Shown: positions 25,915 through 35,469 of the stretch, piece after piece
Layout of the letters: each line of letters opens with the position of its first letter
How positions within the stretch are numbered: the first letter of the stretch is position 1
Source: Hermodice carunculata
Lineage: Eukaryota; Annelida; Polychaeta; Eunicida; Amphinomidae
NCBI GenBank assembly: GCA_964020975.1
Contig: OZ026612.1
Coordinates: forward strand, 52,443,808 to 52,507,807
Direction of reading: 5' to 3'
Length of the DNA: 64,000 bases
Translations under genes and position numbers: made by a program
Notes under the pieces: model-generated
Told to the model about the DNA's origin: nothing
The model's database searches: none
The model's input: the letters and a program-made list of their open reading frames with translations, nothing else

Positions 25915-26835
25915 CTACGATGTGGGTCCCACATGGCCTTCCACTTGTAAGGTTGATCTACGGCGACTGAGGGCTAAATTGAGAAATTGTCTGCTACAGT
26001 CGTCAAATATCTGAAATGCACATTTGCTGTGTGACTTCGCAACATCACCAATTAAAAATTTCATTTTGTTAATTAATGAAGAGGCCATAAACTCTTCCCA
26101 TAAGAAACTAAGACCATTCGCCAATAACTGCGCTTCAATTTTATAAAATAGATCAGACCGAATATCTGCATAAGTAGAACATGAGAAAAATACATGGAAA
26201 ATGTCTTCCCTGTGTGAACCACATAAATCACATGAACTATCACGGACACCCCACCTCTCTTGGTCGTTATTGAGACCTAGTGTAGCAGTACGTGCCCTAA
26301 ATTTATTTCTGACGCCATTAAAATCTCTTATGTTTAACATATAATTTTCCAATGATATGTCAGTTTTGAACGTTTTGTACAAATCAAGAGTGGGAAATTC
26401 GTCTAATTGGTTGAAAAAATCCAGTTTCCATGCTTCGGTCTGCAAATGACTAAATCCGGACAGCCAGTCACCATTCTTGGAGTAAAATGCCCAATCCATT
26501 CCAGCGTAATTTAGGGTGTTTTTTATCTCATCGCAATATGGCCATGATGAACTCCGGCCCTGCTCGAAGCGTTTACACATTTCCTTAAAAACAATATTAC
26601 ACAATCTCTGGCTATCAGTTATGTGTTTCAGGTAACTAAAATATTTGATTCTACGCTTATCGGCCTCAAGTGACAACGGCAACCAGCCTAGATCGCCAAT
26701 GGTTGCAAGATATGCAGGGCTAGCTTTTATCCGTAGAATTGAACAAGCCAATTTGTACTGAAATGACCGTAACAGTTTTTTACTAGTGCGTGTATTCTCC
26801 ATCCAAATACCACATCCATGTAATAGCGACGGCAA
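25915..26835 (-). CDS. LINE 1, C-terminal part with CCHC zinc knuckle
   Basis: 306-residue frame continuing the polyprotein after a one-base shift near 26840. The real continuation begins at about SLLHGCGIWMENTR. Toward the C-terminus it carries the zinc-binding pattern CDLCGSHREDIFHVFFSC (C-x2-C-x8-H-x4-C), typical of the zf-RVT domain that follows many LINE reverse transcriptases. The frame ends close to the 3' UTR. Confidence 0.75.
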   Translation of the reverse strand: MPSLLHGCGIWMENTRTSKKLLRSFQYKLACSILRIKASPAYLATIGDLGWLPLSLEADKRRIKYFSYLKHITDSQRLCNIVFKEMCKRFEQGRSSSWPYCDEIKNTLNYAGMDWAFYSKNGDWLSGFSHLQTEAWKLDFFNQLDEFPTLDLYKTFKTDISLENYMLNIRDFNGVRNKFRARTATLGLNNDQERWGVRDSSCDLCGSHREDIFHVFFSCSTYADIRSDLFYKIEAQLLANGLSFLWEEFMASSLINKMKFLIGDVAKSHSKCAFQIFDDCSRQFLNLALSRRRSTLQVEGHVGPTS

Positions 26836-28237
26836 CGCAACGTGTCTGTATAAAGTGTTTCCAAAAACCTATCCTATTAATATCATCATGCTTTGCAAGA
26901 ATGCTTGTGATGTACCCTCTTAGTTTCTTTAATTTAGGACCTAGATATTCATTAACATGCGTCAAATCTGATAACGTCCTGGAAAAGATTATACCAAGAT
27001 ATCTGTACGTATTGGCTTCTTCAATCCATGAGTTTCCTAGGACCCACTTCTTGAGAGGGTCTACTCTTTTACCAATTATTAATATTTTTGATTTCTTTGA
27101 ATTGAACTTTAGACCCCATTTAACAGCAAAATTATCTGCAATAAGCAGCATTTTAGAGAGTTGTATCTCGTTCTCTGCCAACAGAACAACGTCGTCAGCA
27201 TACAGCAATGCTGGTATCAGCCGATCTGCACAAGAAACACCTACATTTTCTTTGTTTAACATTGCCACCAAATCTGTCATTACCGTTGAGAAAAGCGTGG
27301 GCGAGAGGATGCAGCCTTGTTTTACGCCATTTAATGTGTCGAACCAAGATGTTTCTAAAAGTCCAAAAATCACTTTGTTTTCAACTCTATCATATAAATT
27401 TCGTAAAAGTCTCCAGGCTTTTCCCTGTACACCAAGGTCCCATAAGTTACAAAATAGGCGGTTTCTAGACACCGTATCAAATGCCTTGGAAATATCAAGA
27501 AAGGATAGCCAAGTCTTTTTGCGGTCATCCTTCCTCATACTGCATATGCCTTTAAGAGCGAAAATGTGGTCCTCAAGTCTGCGTCCTCTCCTGTACGCGC
27601 CGTGAAGTTCACCAAGTATATTTTTGTCTTCAAGAAAATTCATTAATTGCCGCTCAACAACAGCCGCAAATAGTTTATACATGTTAGAAGTTATAGTTAT
27701 ACCCCTATAGTTGTCTAAGTCCTTAAAATCTCCTTCTTTATGAAGCGGTCTGACTATACCCCTTTGGAAATCCTCAGGAAATTTTTCAAATAATTTAAAC
27801 ATATTAAACAATTCTACAATAGATTTTAACAAAACATTCCCTCCGTTCTTTAAGAATTCGTTAGGTATTTTATCGACACCATAAGATTTACCTGCCTTGA
27901 GTGCTTTTACAGCAAAAAAGATGTGATCAAAGTCAAAGGTGACTTGTGTAAGGCCATCCGTGTCACCCGTGAACCCATTAAGGTCACGCACCTTCTGCTT
28001 TAAAAGATCATCGTCATCAATTTTACCATTCGAAGAGCCTAAGTTCTCCCAGTACTGCTTAATCACCATAGACATTTCTTTAGGATCATCGATAACCTTT
28101 GTTTTGTCATTGGGATCAACTATCTGAAGCGGGTAATTATTATTTTTATTTAATTTCCTGAGCATATTCCAGAACGACTTTGTATTACTGGCTGCTTTCC
28201 TTGAATTCCGAATTATTACATCGACTTTCCGATTCAC
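26783..28237 (-). CDS. LINE 1 reverse transcriptase
   Basis: 484-residue frame that stays open upstream to about 28430 without a start, consistent with 5' truncation. Motifs in order: RPLHKEGDFKDLDNYRGI, LSFLDISKAFDTVSRNRLF (with the first catalytic Asp), GVKQGCILSPTLFS, and YADD at residues 346-349 with the catalytic Asp pair. A thumb region follows (NTYRYLGIIF). The frame ends prematurely near 26783 after a frameshift, and the C-terminal domain continues in the adjacent frame. Apart from truncation and that shift the domain is complete, so the insertion is fairly young. Confidence 0.9.
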   Translation of the reverse strand: MNRKVDVIIRNSRKAASNTKSFWNMLRKLNKNNNYPLQIVDPNDKTKVIDDPKEMSMVIKQYWENLGSSNGKIDDDDLLKQKVRDLNGFTGDTDGLTQVTFDFDHIFFAVKALKAGKSYGVDKIPNEFLKNGGNVLLKSIVELFNMFKLFEKFPEDFQRGIVRPLHKEGDFKDLDNYRGITITSNMYKLFAAVVERQLMNFLEDKNILGELHGAYRRGRRLEDHIFALKGICSMRKDDRKKTWLSFLDISKAFDTVSRNRLFCNLWDLGVQGKAWRLLRNLYDRVENKVIFGLLETSWFDTLNGVKQGCILSPTLFSTVMTDLVAMLNKENVGVSCADRLIPALLYADDVVLLAENEIQLSKMLLIADNFAVKWGLKFNSKKSKILIIGKRVDPLKKWVLGNSWIEEANTYRYLGIIFSRTLSDLTHVNEYLGPKLKKLRGYITSILAKHDDINRIGFWKHFIQTRCVAVAITWMWYLDGEYTH

Positions 28238-28484
28238 TAACTTTTGCTTGATTAGATCATGTACTCGACTCTTTCTTAAAATATATTCATGCCACAGCTC
28301 TTTAATAATAACTGGATCAGAGTGTGCATGTTTACTCCAATACCTGTAAAAACGATTCGCTATCTTACGTCCATGAATTAAATGGCCTATCTCCTCGTCC
28401 CAAATTTGACCTGGAGTGTTGATGAAGTAATTTTTACTTCATAGTATAAATGGGTTTAGCATCATATTTCAGTGTCATGTTAAA

Positions 28485-28915
28485 AATTATGCAAATTAGG
28501 GGCAATTAAAATCTTAAAAGCTCCGTATCTTCCAACTTATTACAGTATGACACAAAATTTGAAATAGTACATACAGGTTTGTGACACATGTCAATCTAAT
28601 GAAAAGTGAAAATAAACTGTAGCATTTTAAATTATGCTAGTTAGCAGCATTTGAAACATTTCAAAGTTGCATATCTCCAATACTATTATAAATAGAGGTA
28701 CCAATCCAACTTCTATTTATAGGTTTGTGATATAGCCCATCCAATGAATCATGAACCAATGTTGTAGCATTTTGATTCATGCAAATTAGGTGAATACAAC
28801 AGATTGATTCTTTGAATAACTTTCAAACTATTACAGATAGAGGTGTCATTTCAACTTCAATTTGTAGGTTTGTAACGTAGCCGAATTCAATGAAACACGA
28901 ACCACAGTTCTTTAA
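28485..28915. repeat. Minisatellite, three units of about 147 bp
   Basis: Units begin at about 28485, 28633 and 28778, with phrases ATGCAAATTAGG, ACTATTA-AGAGGT and AGGTTTGTRA shared between them. The third unit runs into the candidate exon at 28.9 kb. Confidence 0.65.
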
Positions 28916-29074
28916 AAGCTTTCTAGGCACACAGACTGGTTTGCTGACAAGCAAATTCAATTTTTCTAGCAATTTTTTTGTTTCTTTATAATCATAACTT
29001 TCTTCGCCCCAGTAGGTTACCTTGTATGCTATTAATCGTTTTGGTATGTTTACCTTGCGAAGGCGCGCCTGCAC
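28900..29074 (-). CDS. Possible host exon with a DUF3343-like motif
   Basis: The minus-strand frame reads KKLLEKLNLLVSKPVCVPRK and then LLKNCGSCFIEF. As I recall it, the end of the bacterial DUF3343 (putative Se/S carrier-like) domain has an amphipathic 'KLLK..G' helix, a 'VPR-x-L' turn and 'CG-x-C'. The match is by eye only. The frame is open through the minisatellite junction, a possible acceptor (ACGTGCAG) lies near 29073, and codon use looks coding-like. It could be chance or part of an unrecognised transposon. Confidence 0.25.
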
Positions 29075-29292
29075 GTAAAATGTGCCCCGTTAAACTTGCA
29101 TTGCCAAATGGAGACTATTGAGGTACACAATGAGCATGTGCATACATACACTTGTACATGTACTTATGTAATTGATCTACTACCATGTTTACACTCAGTT
29201 AAATCTTTGATTTTATATGTCTAACACACTAGCAATTAGGTTGCTTACACTGGCCTACGCTAGCTTACGCTGGCTATTGCTATGGAAAGCCG

Positions 29293-29395
29293 TTTTGACA
29301 TTTATGGCCAGTTCGACACGTCCATGTTTACTCCTCGTTGTTTCAACGAGGAGTTAATCTGTTGTTAACTTGGAAGTTGGTTTGTACACCTTGTT
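29293..29395 (-). repeat. Dispersed repeat R1, copy 2 (inverted)
   Basis: On the minus strand it reads CAAACCAACTT, then GTTAAC words, then CATGGACGTGTCGAACTGGC. It matches copies at 25364 and 37105. Confidence 0.5.
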
Positions 29396-29609
29396 GTTAC
29401 TGTAAATTTTCGGTTAACATGTGATTAACTCTGACAGAGCCAAGGGGCTGTGTTAACACCATGTTAAGAATTGTATCTTTCATTTTACATTTTTAAAAAA
29501 CCTGTTTTCTTAACCCCTTTGTTACATATAAGCGACATGTGGTTTGTACATGTAATTGTGCAGCAAAAATTGAGCAAGGTAGGGGAACAGCAGTATAGCT
29601 GCATATCTG

Positions 29610-29844
29610 ATGGAATACCTTGATATCATGGAACTTGCCGAACGAGTTGTACGCAGGACTGCAGTAATTCAAGATCAAAGAACCAATTTGAGAGATATGA
29701 AGATTATGGATTTATATATTGTTTCCGCTTTCCTAACATTGTGGTCCTGGCATACTGGAGCTGGTGCAGGACAGACTACAGCATGTGCAGAATAAGGGAC
29801 TGTATGTGCCCCGTGTGCTGCAGCTTCTAATATCAATACAGTTC
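29610..29844 (+). pseudogene. PIF/Harbinger-like transposase fragment, 5' part
   Basis: The frame contains RVVRRTAVIQDQRTNLRDMK, resembling the start of Harbinger transposases (basic stretch, D-x-R-T-N-P, then an aromatic F-R-F helix). A shifted frame gives FRFPNIVVL and RVLQLLISIQF, the family's 'LQ-L-IALRF' helix. It is interrupted at 29844 by LINE 3 and resumes at 31264. At least one frameshift is present. Inverted repeats were not located. Confidence 0.5.
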
Positions 29845-31253
29845 AGCCGAAGGGGCAAACGCTTTAACTCACGATCTTTCCTCCATGTCTGATTGGGCAA
29901 AACAATGGCTGGTCAGTTTCAACTCAGCAAAGACCAAATCATTACTTTTTACTCGTAAAAAGAGACCTGTTGATCACCCTGACTTAACGTTCCAAGAAAC
30001 AAATATTGAAAATGTTGAACATCATAAGCACCTTGGCATCATCTTTTCTGCCGACCACTCGTGGGCATCACACATAAATTCGATTGCTGTAAAGTCAAGG
30101 AAATTAGTAGGTATTCTATAAGGGCCTCCAATATAAATTGAACAGACGGGCGCTGGAATCTTTATACTTCTCTTTCATTCTGCCCTGTTTAGAATATGCC
30201 AGCGTGGTCTGGGATGGATGCACACAATCGGACAGGGATCTCCTGGAAAGTATTCAACTGGCTGCAGCCCGGGTTGTAACAGGAGCAATGAGTCGAACAA
30301 GTCACAGTAAAATATATGAAGAAACGGGCTGGGAAACACTTCCCGAAAGAAGACGTAAACAAAAATTAGTCCTCATGTTCAAAATAGTAAATGGTTTTGC
30401 TCCTGCCTACCTCTGTGACCTAGTTCCCCAGACAGCTTGAGAAAGAAATGCATATAACATAAGATCCAGACAAACTATAACACCTCCTATTGCTAGAAAA
30501 AACATACATTACAACTTCTTCCTCCCATCTACTATCCGTGAATGGAATCTTCTTTCAAGATCAATAAAAAATTCGGAAAATGTTGACGACTTCAAACGGA
30601 AATTAAGCAAAAGTAAACCGAAAAGAAATGAATTATTTTACTTTGGAGAAAGAAAAATTGCCATAATACATGCCAGGATGAGAATGGGCTGTAGTCAGCT
30701 GAATTCTGACTTGTACAAAATGGGCTTGATAGCGTCACCACTTTGTTCCTGTGGTCATTCTGTTGAGGATTACTTCCATTATTTTTTTCAGTGCAGCAAA
30801 TATCCCATCCAAAGGGACAAACTTCAAACCGAAATTGTATCTTTGGCACCTTTCAACCTAAAAACATTACTTTACGGAATATCAGGTGGCAACAAAAACG
30901 CAAATTATGACATTTTTTGATCAGTACATTGTTATATTAAATCTACGGAAAGATTCAAGGATTAGTCAACCTCAGTACAGCTTACAAGCAGGTACCTCTC
31001 ATTATAATTTATATTTATACAGATCTCGTTGCCAGTTTATGATATGGACAATCAAATTAACACGTACTCGCCCAATAGCCTCTTCTCCTTCTCCCTTTCA
31101 CTGTCTGCTGTCTGTAACATACTGTGCGTGTATCTATATGTTATCTGGCAGTCCAACATTGTATGTATGTATTGTCACTTTATGTACAAGAGGTCTTAAT
31201 ACAGGCATTGTGCCTGTTGACCGATTGTTTTTCGAATAAAATATATTTAAACC
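29845..31253 (+). mobile_element. LINE 3: 5'-truncated LINE with 10-bp target-site duplication
   Basis: Bounded by the perfect duplication AATACAGTTC at 29835-29844 and 31254-31263. The 1.41-kb insertion holds the last part of a reverse transcriptase, a C-terminal zinc knuckle and a 3' UTR ending AATAAAATATATTTAAACC. The coding frame is open from the very first bases, so the 5' end is a truncation. Homologous sequences are widespread in invertebrates. The clade (Jockey/CR1/I superfamily) is not resolved. Confidence 0.9.
29857..30920 (+). pseudogene. LINE 3 reverse transcriptase C-terminal part and zinc knuckle
   Basis: Reads SDWAKQWLVSFNSAKTKSLL and HHKHLGIIFSADHSW (RT thumb), then SLYFSFILPCLEYASVVWDG. 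It ends with MRMGCSQLNSDLYKMGLIAS and the C-x-C-x8-H-x4-C motif CSCGHSVEDYFHYFFQC. One frameshift lies near 30117 and one in-frame TGA at about 30438. Otherwise the frame is clean, so the copy is not old. The catalytic YADD box is upstream of the truncation point and absent. Confidence 0.85.
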
Positions 31254-31263
31254 AATACAGTTC

Positions 31264-31440
31264 TCTAGCAGTGGTACTTTCTTGAGAAATGATGCAGATT
31301 TGTTCAACTCCACAAGTTCAACAAGGGTCTCCTTTTTAAGTGAAGTGTAGTTAACTTTGACACTCTTGGTGGTCATTTTGCCTTCACGTTTGGCGATGTA
31401 GGCTACGTTCTGAATGTGATCGCACCTAATGCGTGTACAT
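31264..31440 (+). pseudogene. PIF/Harbinger-like transposase fragment, continuation
   Basis: Immediately after the right target duplication the frame resumes as SSSGTFLRNDADLFNSTSST. This matches the 'AsGsf...Gdlf.vS.sTvs' helix-turn-helix region that follows the LQ-L helix in Harbinger transposases. A stop follows within about 12 codons. Continuity across LINE 3 supports both the Harbinger call and the insertion order. Confidence 0.5.
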
Positions 31441-31969
31441 GACCTTAACAACACGCAAACTGCCCCGTCAACTTGGATAATATAACATATTTGAATACAC
31501 AGGCTTTATTTAGACAATAACATGGGTCATGGGGTCTAGCTGTAACTGTTTATTTTATAATCACTGGGACTGAATATAATGCCCCAGTTTGTTTATACTT
31601 CAGTTGTACACTGGCAGGTGGTTAACGAAGGTAAACTACGCAGCTAGAAAAGATACAAGATACAAGATACAAATCTTTATTTAATCTCGGCGTTGACAAC
31701 AAGTAACATTAGCTATACAGCTATTATGACCGAGCAGTAGTGTATAAAAATATAAAAAGTTCATCAGAACACAAATGAAGAGACAAGTTAAAAATATGAC
31801 ATCAGTGTGACCTGGAAAATGTTGGGTTTCTTGTAAAACCCGAAGAGATATAATTTCTTCAGTAGCTTAATAGCAAAAATATTGCAGGATACCCCCCAAC
31901 ATCATGGATAACCATTAAAAAAACAAAAAAAACAAAAAAACAAAAAAAAAACAAAAACAAACTTGGAAG

Positions 31970-32653
31970 TTAAGAATGATTTGTAACATAAAGATTTGAC
32001 TTACAGTAATAACATGAGCACTTCGGCCCTTGCCAAGTTTTAATCAGTCTTTTAAAAGTATTAATATTTGGTGCAGTTTTAAATTCCACTGGTAAACTAT
32101 TCCAAATTTTTGTCCCCTGGTATGTGAAGGACCTAACACCAGCCCTTTTTGTTTTGGGACATTTAATGGGCAGTTTAAGTGGAATAGGATTTCCTTCATC
32201 CATTTGTTGGTCATCAGTGATAAATAGTTTGGTAGTGAAGGAGGGGCTTATTTGACAGATGGCCTTAAATACCTCAACAGCAAGTTGACGTAGTCTGGAA
32301 AGTTCCAGACTAGGCATTTTAGCCATTTCCAGTAAAGCCTCATAATCATTGTTAAAATCATTGAATACAAAGCGTAATGCCCGTTCCTGCAACTTTTCTA
32401 GTTTTTTTGTATTGCCTTCACTAGTGAAGTGCCAAACTAGCGGGCAATAGTTGAAGTGACACATGATGAAGCATCTATAAATACAAAGTTTGGTGTTTTG
32501 GTCTAGGTACCGAGCTAGACGCTTGAGGGCATTTAACGGTCTACTGGCCCTGTTACATAACTCAGAAATATGTTTGTTAAAGTCAAGTTTTTGGTCTAGC
32601 CAGACACCTAGAAGTTTAACATATTTCTCACATTTTATACTATGGCCATTCAA
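31970..32653 (-). CDS. LINE 2, C-terminal domain
   Basis: Continues the RT frame directly after the TAG at 32675-32677, without a shift. Contains YVKLLGVWLDQKLDFNKHIS (thumb), CRFxMCHFNYCPLVWHF-like sequence, LQERALRFVFNDF, and the closing box GVRSFTYQGTKIWNSLP. It ends about 320 bp before the 3' microsatellite, which matches the family's organisation. Confidence 0.85.
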   Translation of the reverse strand: MNGHSIKCEKYVKLLGVWLDQKLDFNKHISELCNRASRPLNALKRLARYLDQNTKLCIYRCFIMCHFNYCPLVWHFTSEGNTKKLEKLQERALRFVFNDFNNDYEALLEMAKMPSLELSRLRQLAVEVFKAICQISPSFTTKLFITDDQQMDEGNPIPLKLPIKCPKTKRAGVRSFTYQGTKIWNSLPVEFKTAPNINTFKRLIKTWQGPKCSCYYCKSNLYVTNHS

Positions 32654-32674
32654 TTCAAAATTGGTTTTATCATG

Positions 32675-34222
32675 CTAGCGATAGCTAATTACCATAGCCT
32701 GAAACTTATCGGCATTCGCCTGCATCTGGTTGACATTAAACCAATCGATGGCCAAGTTTGCTTCTTGAGTGAGAATAGTAGTAAGTTGTTCAATTGTAGG
32801 CTTGCTGGTATATATGGTGTTGTCATCAGCAAAATTAACGAGGGAAGCAGAATTTATGGAAAAATATAAATCATTTATAAAAAGGTTGAAAAGGGCGGGC
32901 CCAAGAATCGAGCCTTGGGGAACGCCCTTTTTCACAAGTGACCAATCACTAAAGGAGTTTCCAATCCGGACTCTCTGTTTACGCGATCTCAAATAGTTTG
33001 CCAGTAGTTTGACACTATTTCTCTCCATTCCATATGCATGGAGTTTGGCTATTAAGAGGTCATGTGGTAAGCAATCAAAGGCTTTGCTAAGATCCATTAG
33101 TATAGTACCAATATACTCCTTGTTTTCCAAAGACCTTTTCCAGTCTTCAACAAGTCTTAGCAAAGCTGTTTGGCAGCTGTAATGCTTTCTAAAGGCAGCA
33201 ACATATTCTGATAGGACTTGGTCTAAAAATTGGTCCAGTTGTTTGAGAATGTTCTTTTCAAAAACTTTAGAGATCGAAGTCAATATGCAAATTGGTCTAT
33301 AATTAGCTCTGTTTAGAGGATCGCCTTTCTTAAAACCCGGGTTTACAACAGCTGGTTTGCAAGCCTGAGGAAATCGACTCTGGGATACTGAAGTATTGAA
33401 AAGTTGAGTGATAGGTTGGCTAATGTAATTTGATGCAAGTTTCAAAAGTTTGGTTGATATAGTATCATAACCCGTTGCTTTCTTGGGGTTTGATTTGGAA
33501 ATAATATCATGTATGTCAGCAGTGGTGACAGTCTTGAAGTTAAAAGAGACAGGGGTCTTGTGGTCTCTAATATTGGTAACACTTGGATGCTCATTATGAA
33601 ATTCAAGGGCTTGTGAAATAAAGCCGTCATCATTTATAGAATCTGAGCTTGGTAAAAAAGGATTGTTGCCAATGTTTGTGGCAACATCTACGTAGTAATC
33701 ATTTAAGAGATTTGCAACTTCCACTGTTGAGGACACCAGGCCATCTTCATGAAGTAAAGCAATGTTACTGTCCGAGTGGCCTGTATTTCCAAGAAATGGT
33801 TTTATAGTTTGCCAAAAGGTGTTTTGGTTTGGTCCGTCTTTACATTTGTCATTAAAGTAGTCAGCCATAGATTTTACTCTGATTTTGGTTTTGAGATTTC
33901 TATGCTTACGATAGTTTTCCCAGTTTGATTTACTTCTTACATCCTGGTACTTATTTTTAAAACGGGCAGTATTCATAATAGACTTTCGGTAGGTTCTGTT
34001 CATAAAAGGAACCTCCTTTGCACGTTTCATTTTTGTTTTAAGGGGGGCATGTTCGTCAATTATCTCGAGAAAGAGTTTCTCAAAAATGAAGTATTGGTCA
34101 TCAAGGTCCTCAACACTCTGAGAAACCCAAAAGGGTACTTTTTCCATGTCACACTCAAAATTTTTCTGATCAAAATCTTTAAAACTTCGGTATGTAATTT
34201 CTTTTGGTTTCATTCTAGGCAT
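32675..34222 (-). CDS. LINE 2 reverse transcriptase
   Basis: 515-residue frame. It includes the endonuclease/RT linker, then FKKGDPLNRANYRPICILTS, LMDLSKAFDCLPHDLLIAKL (catalytic Asp), GVPQGSILGPALFNLFINDL, and FADD at residues 464-467 with the catalytic Asp pair. All core RT motifs are present. The chosen ATG at 34222 is only the first Met in frame: coding similarity (CITRTNNPLLDVFLTNRHLY) extends upstream to the frameshift near 34374, so this is one long ORF. Confidence 0.9.
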   Translation of the reverse strand: MPRMKPKEITYRSFKDFDQKNFECDMEKVPFWVSQSVEDLDDQYFIFEKLFLEIIDEHAPLKTKMKRAKEVPFMNRTYRKSIMNTARFKNKYQDVRSKSNWENYRKHRNLKTKIRVKSMADYFNDKCKDGPNQNTFWQTIKPFLGNTGHSDSNIALLHEDGLVSSTVEVANLLNDYYVDVATNIGNNPFLPSSDSINDDGFISQALEFHNEHPSVTNIRDHKTPVSFNFKTVTTADIHDIISKSNPKKATGYDTISTKLLKLASNYISQPITQLFNTSVSQSRFPQACKPAVVNPGFKKGDPLNRANYRPICILTSISKVFEKNILKQLDQFLDQVLSEYVAAFRKHYSCQTALLRLVEDWKRSLENKEYIGTILMDLSKAFDCLPHDLLIAKLHAYGMERNSVKLLANYLRSRKQRVRIGNSFSDWSLVKKGVPQGSILGPALFNLFINDLYFSINSASLVNFADDNTIYTSKPTIEQLTTILTQEANLAIDWFNVNQMQANADKFQAMVISYR

Positions 34223-34364
34223 GTATGCCTTGAAAATAGTATAAATGAGTTTATGGCAGTCGCTGATACCTGTTTCTATACAACCACTCTTTGTAAAATA
34301 TAGATGCCTATTAGTCAGGAAGACATCAAGAAGTGGATTGTTTGTACGAGTTATACATGTGGGT

Positions 34365-35438
34365 TCAGTTATAAGGTTTTTTTAGATCAAAGGTATCACA
34401 TAGATCACGTAACGGTCTGCCTTTGTTGTGGTGCAATAGATCAAGATTTAAATCACCACCAATTATGATATGACTAAAAGAGGCAAACAGAGTGTCAATG
34501 GTTAGAATCATAGAGTCTAAAAAGTCTTTGTCCGACACTTTTGGTGGTTTGTATGCAAATAACAAGCACCACCTTACCTTTTTAATGGTACATTCGAGAG
34601 GCAATATCTCTATGTCATGGCATTTGGGCTGGATGTTATTTACTGCTCTCGCCGGTAAATCAGATCTAACATAGACAAGTAAACCTCCGCCATGACAATT
34701 TCGGTCATTTCTAAACATTCTGTATTGTGGTACTTGAAATTGTGAGTCTGTAAATGAATTGTCAATTTTGGTTTCCGAGATACACAAAATATCAAAAATC
34801 TGTCTACTAAGGATGTCATAGATATAGCTATGCTTGTAGCGTAGACTATTTATGTTAAGATGACCAATAATGAGATTTTTAAAATATTGTCTTCGAATAT
34901 CTTGTAATGGATCACATTCGAAATCAGAAAGGTTTTCATCTGCTAAATCGTTTAAAGTTGATGTACTGAGCTGAACATCTATATCATTTGAATGCACTGA
35001 AGAATCACAGTCTGGGGTGGAGCCCAAGCTAATCGAGGACATATCTGCAAAAGGTAATTGTCCCAGAAGGCATTTAGGGCAACGCCAGTCAGAGTCCTGA
35101 CCTAGGTTTTTCAAGTAAGCATGTAGTTCAGGCTTTACATTTCCACACTTTATATGAATCCAGTGGTCACAATCATCACACAAAATGGTCCGGTGTGTTG
35201 TGGCCACAGGTCTGGTACAAATTCCACATGGATTCTTGACAGGTCCTGGGTTTGGGTTTATATCGCCAGAGAGTGTGGTTGTAAGTAAGTAATAGTAATG
35301 GAGGTGAAAGTGGCTATTTCTGTATAAATCTGAGTGCCAATGTACAATGTAATGTCCCCATGCAGACAATTCAGTACTCAGAATGTGGGCAGTAGTGTTT
35401 GTGAACAAAGTGGTGACCCTGGTGTCTAGCAGTAACAA
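34365..35438 (-). CDS. LINE 2 N-terminal region: 2A-like motif, PHD finger, AP endonuclease
   Basis: 357 residues. At 58-66 is GDINPNPGP, a 2A-like oligopeptide (consensus D-V/I-E-x-N-P-G-P) with Asn in place of Glu. Next is a PHD-type C4HC3 finger (C71, C74, C87, C90, H95, C98, then WRCPKC). The endonuclease follows: GHLNINSLRYKH (active-site Asn), CISETKI (Glu), GGGLLVYVRSDL, and GGDLNLDLLH near the end. It stops at the frameshift near 34374, before the last endonuclease motifs, which continue in the next frame. The start ATG at 35438 lies just inside the apparent 5' boundary. Confidence 0.85.
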   Translation of the reverse strand: MLLLDTRVTTLFTNTTAHILSTELSAWGHYIVHWHSDLYRNSHFHLHYYYLLTTTLSGDINPNPGPVKNPCGICTRPVATTHRTILCDDCDHWIHIKCGNVKPELHAYLKNLGQDSDWRCPKCLLGQLPFADMSSISLGSTPDCDSSVHSNDIDVQLSTSTLNDLADENLSDFECDPLQDIRRQYFKNLIIGHLNINSLRYKHSYIYDILSRQIFDILCISETKIDNSFTDSQFQVPQYRMFRNDRNCHGGGLLVYVRSDLPARAVNNIQPKCHDIEILPLECTIKKVRWCLLFAYKPPKVSDKDFLDSMILTIDTLFASFSHIIIGGDLNLDLLHHNKGRPLRDLCDTFDLKKPYN

Positions 35439-35469
35439 TGCATGGGTCAGCTGGGTGTATGACCCGGAT

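Larger units (their letters stand above)
25735..28430 (-). mobile_element. LINE 1: 5'-truncated non-LTR retrotransposon with (TAA)n tail
   Basis: On the minus strand the element reads from about 28430 to a 3' UTR ending in a TAA repeat (25736-25750). It keeps the reverse transcriptase and the C-terminal zinc-knuckle domain but lacks the endonuclease. TAA tails occur in I-type LINEs, and the zinc-knuckle C-terminus fits the I/Nimb/Tx1-like groups. I cannot fix the clade. The 5' end abuts a 147-bp minisatellite at 28485. Confidence 0.85.
31651..35465 (-). mobile_element. LINE 2: nearly full-length CR1-like retrotransposon
   Basis: The 3.8-kb minus-strand element has an N-terminal region with a 2A-like motif, a PHD finger, an endonuclease and a reverse transcriptase with C-terminal domain. 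Its 3' UTR carries an (AAAAAC)n stretch and ends in a GTATCTT 7-mer repeat (31651-31675). A PHD finger before the endonuclease and a short 3' microsatellite are typical of CR1-group elements. It has one frameshift near 34374 (a T run) and one in-frame TAG at 32675-32677, so it is close to intact and recent. No clear target duplication was found. Confidence 0.9.

Noticed and set aside
26790-27605. 271-residue plus-strand frame
   Set aside because: Antisense of the LINE 1 reverse transcriptase, whose motifs (YADD, GVKQGC) are clear on the minus strand.
31134-31454. 106-residue minus-strand frame that looked like a host exon
   Set aside because: It is antisense to the Harbinger-like fossil (31264-31440) and crosses the LINE 3 3' UTR, so it is a shadow.
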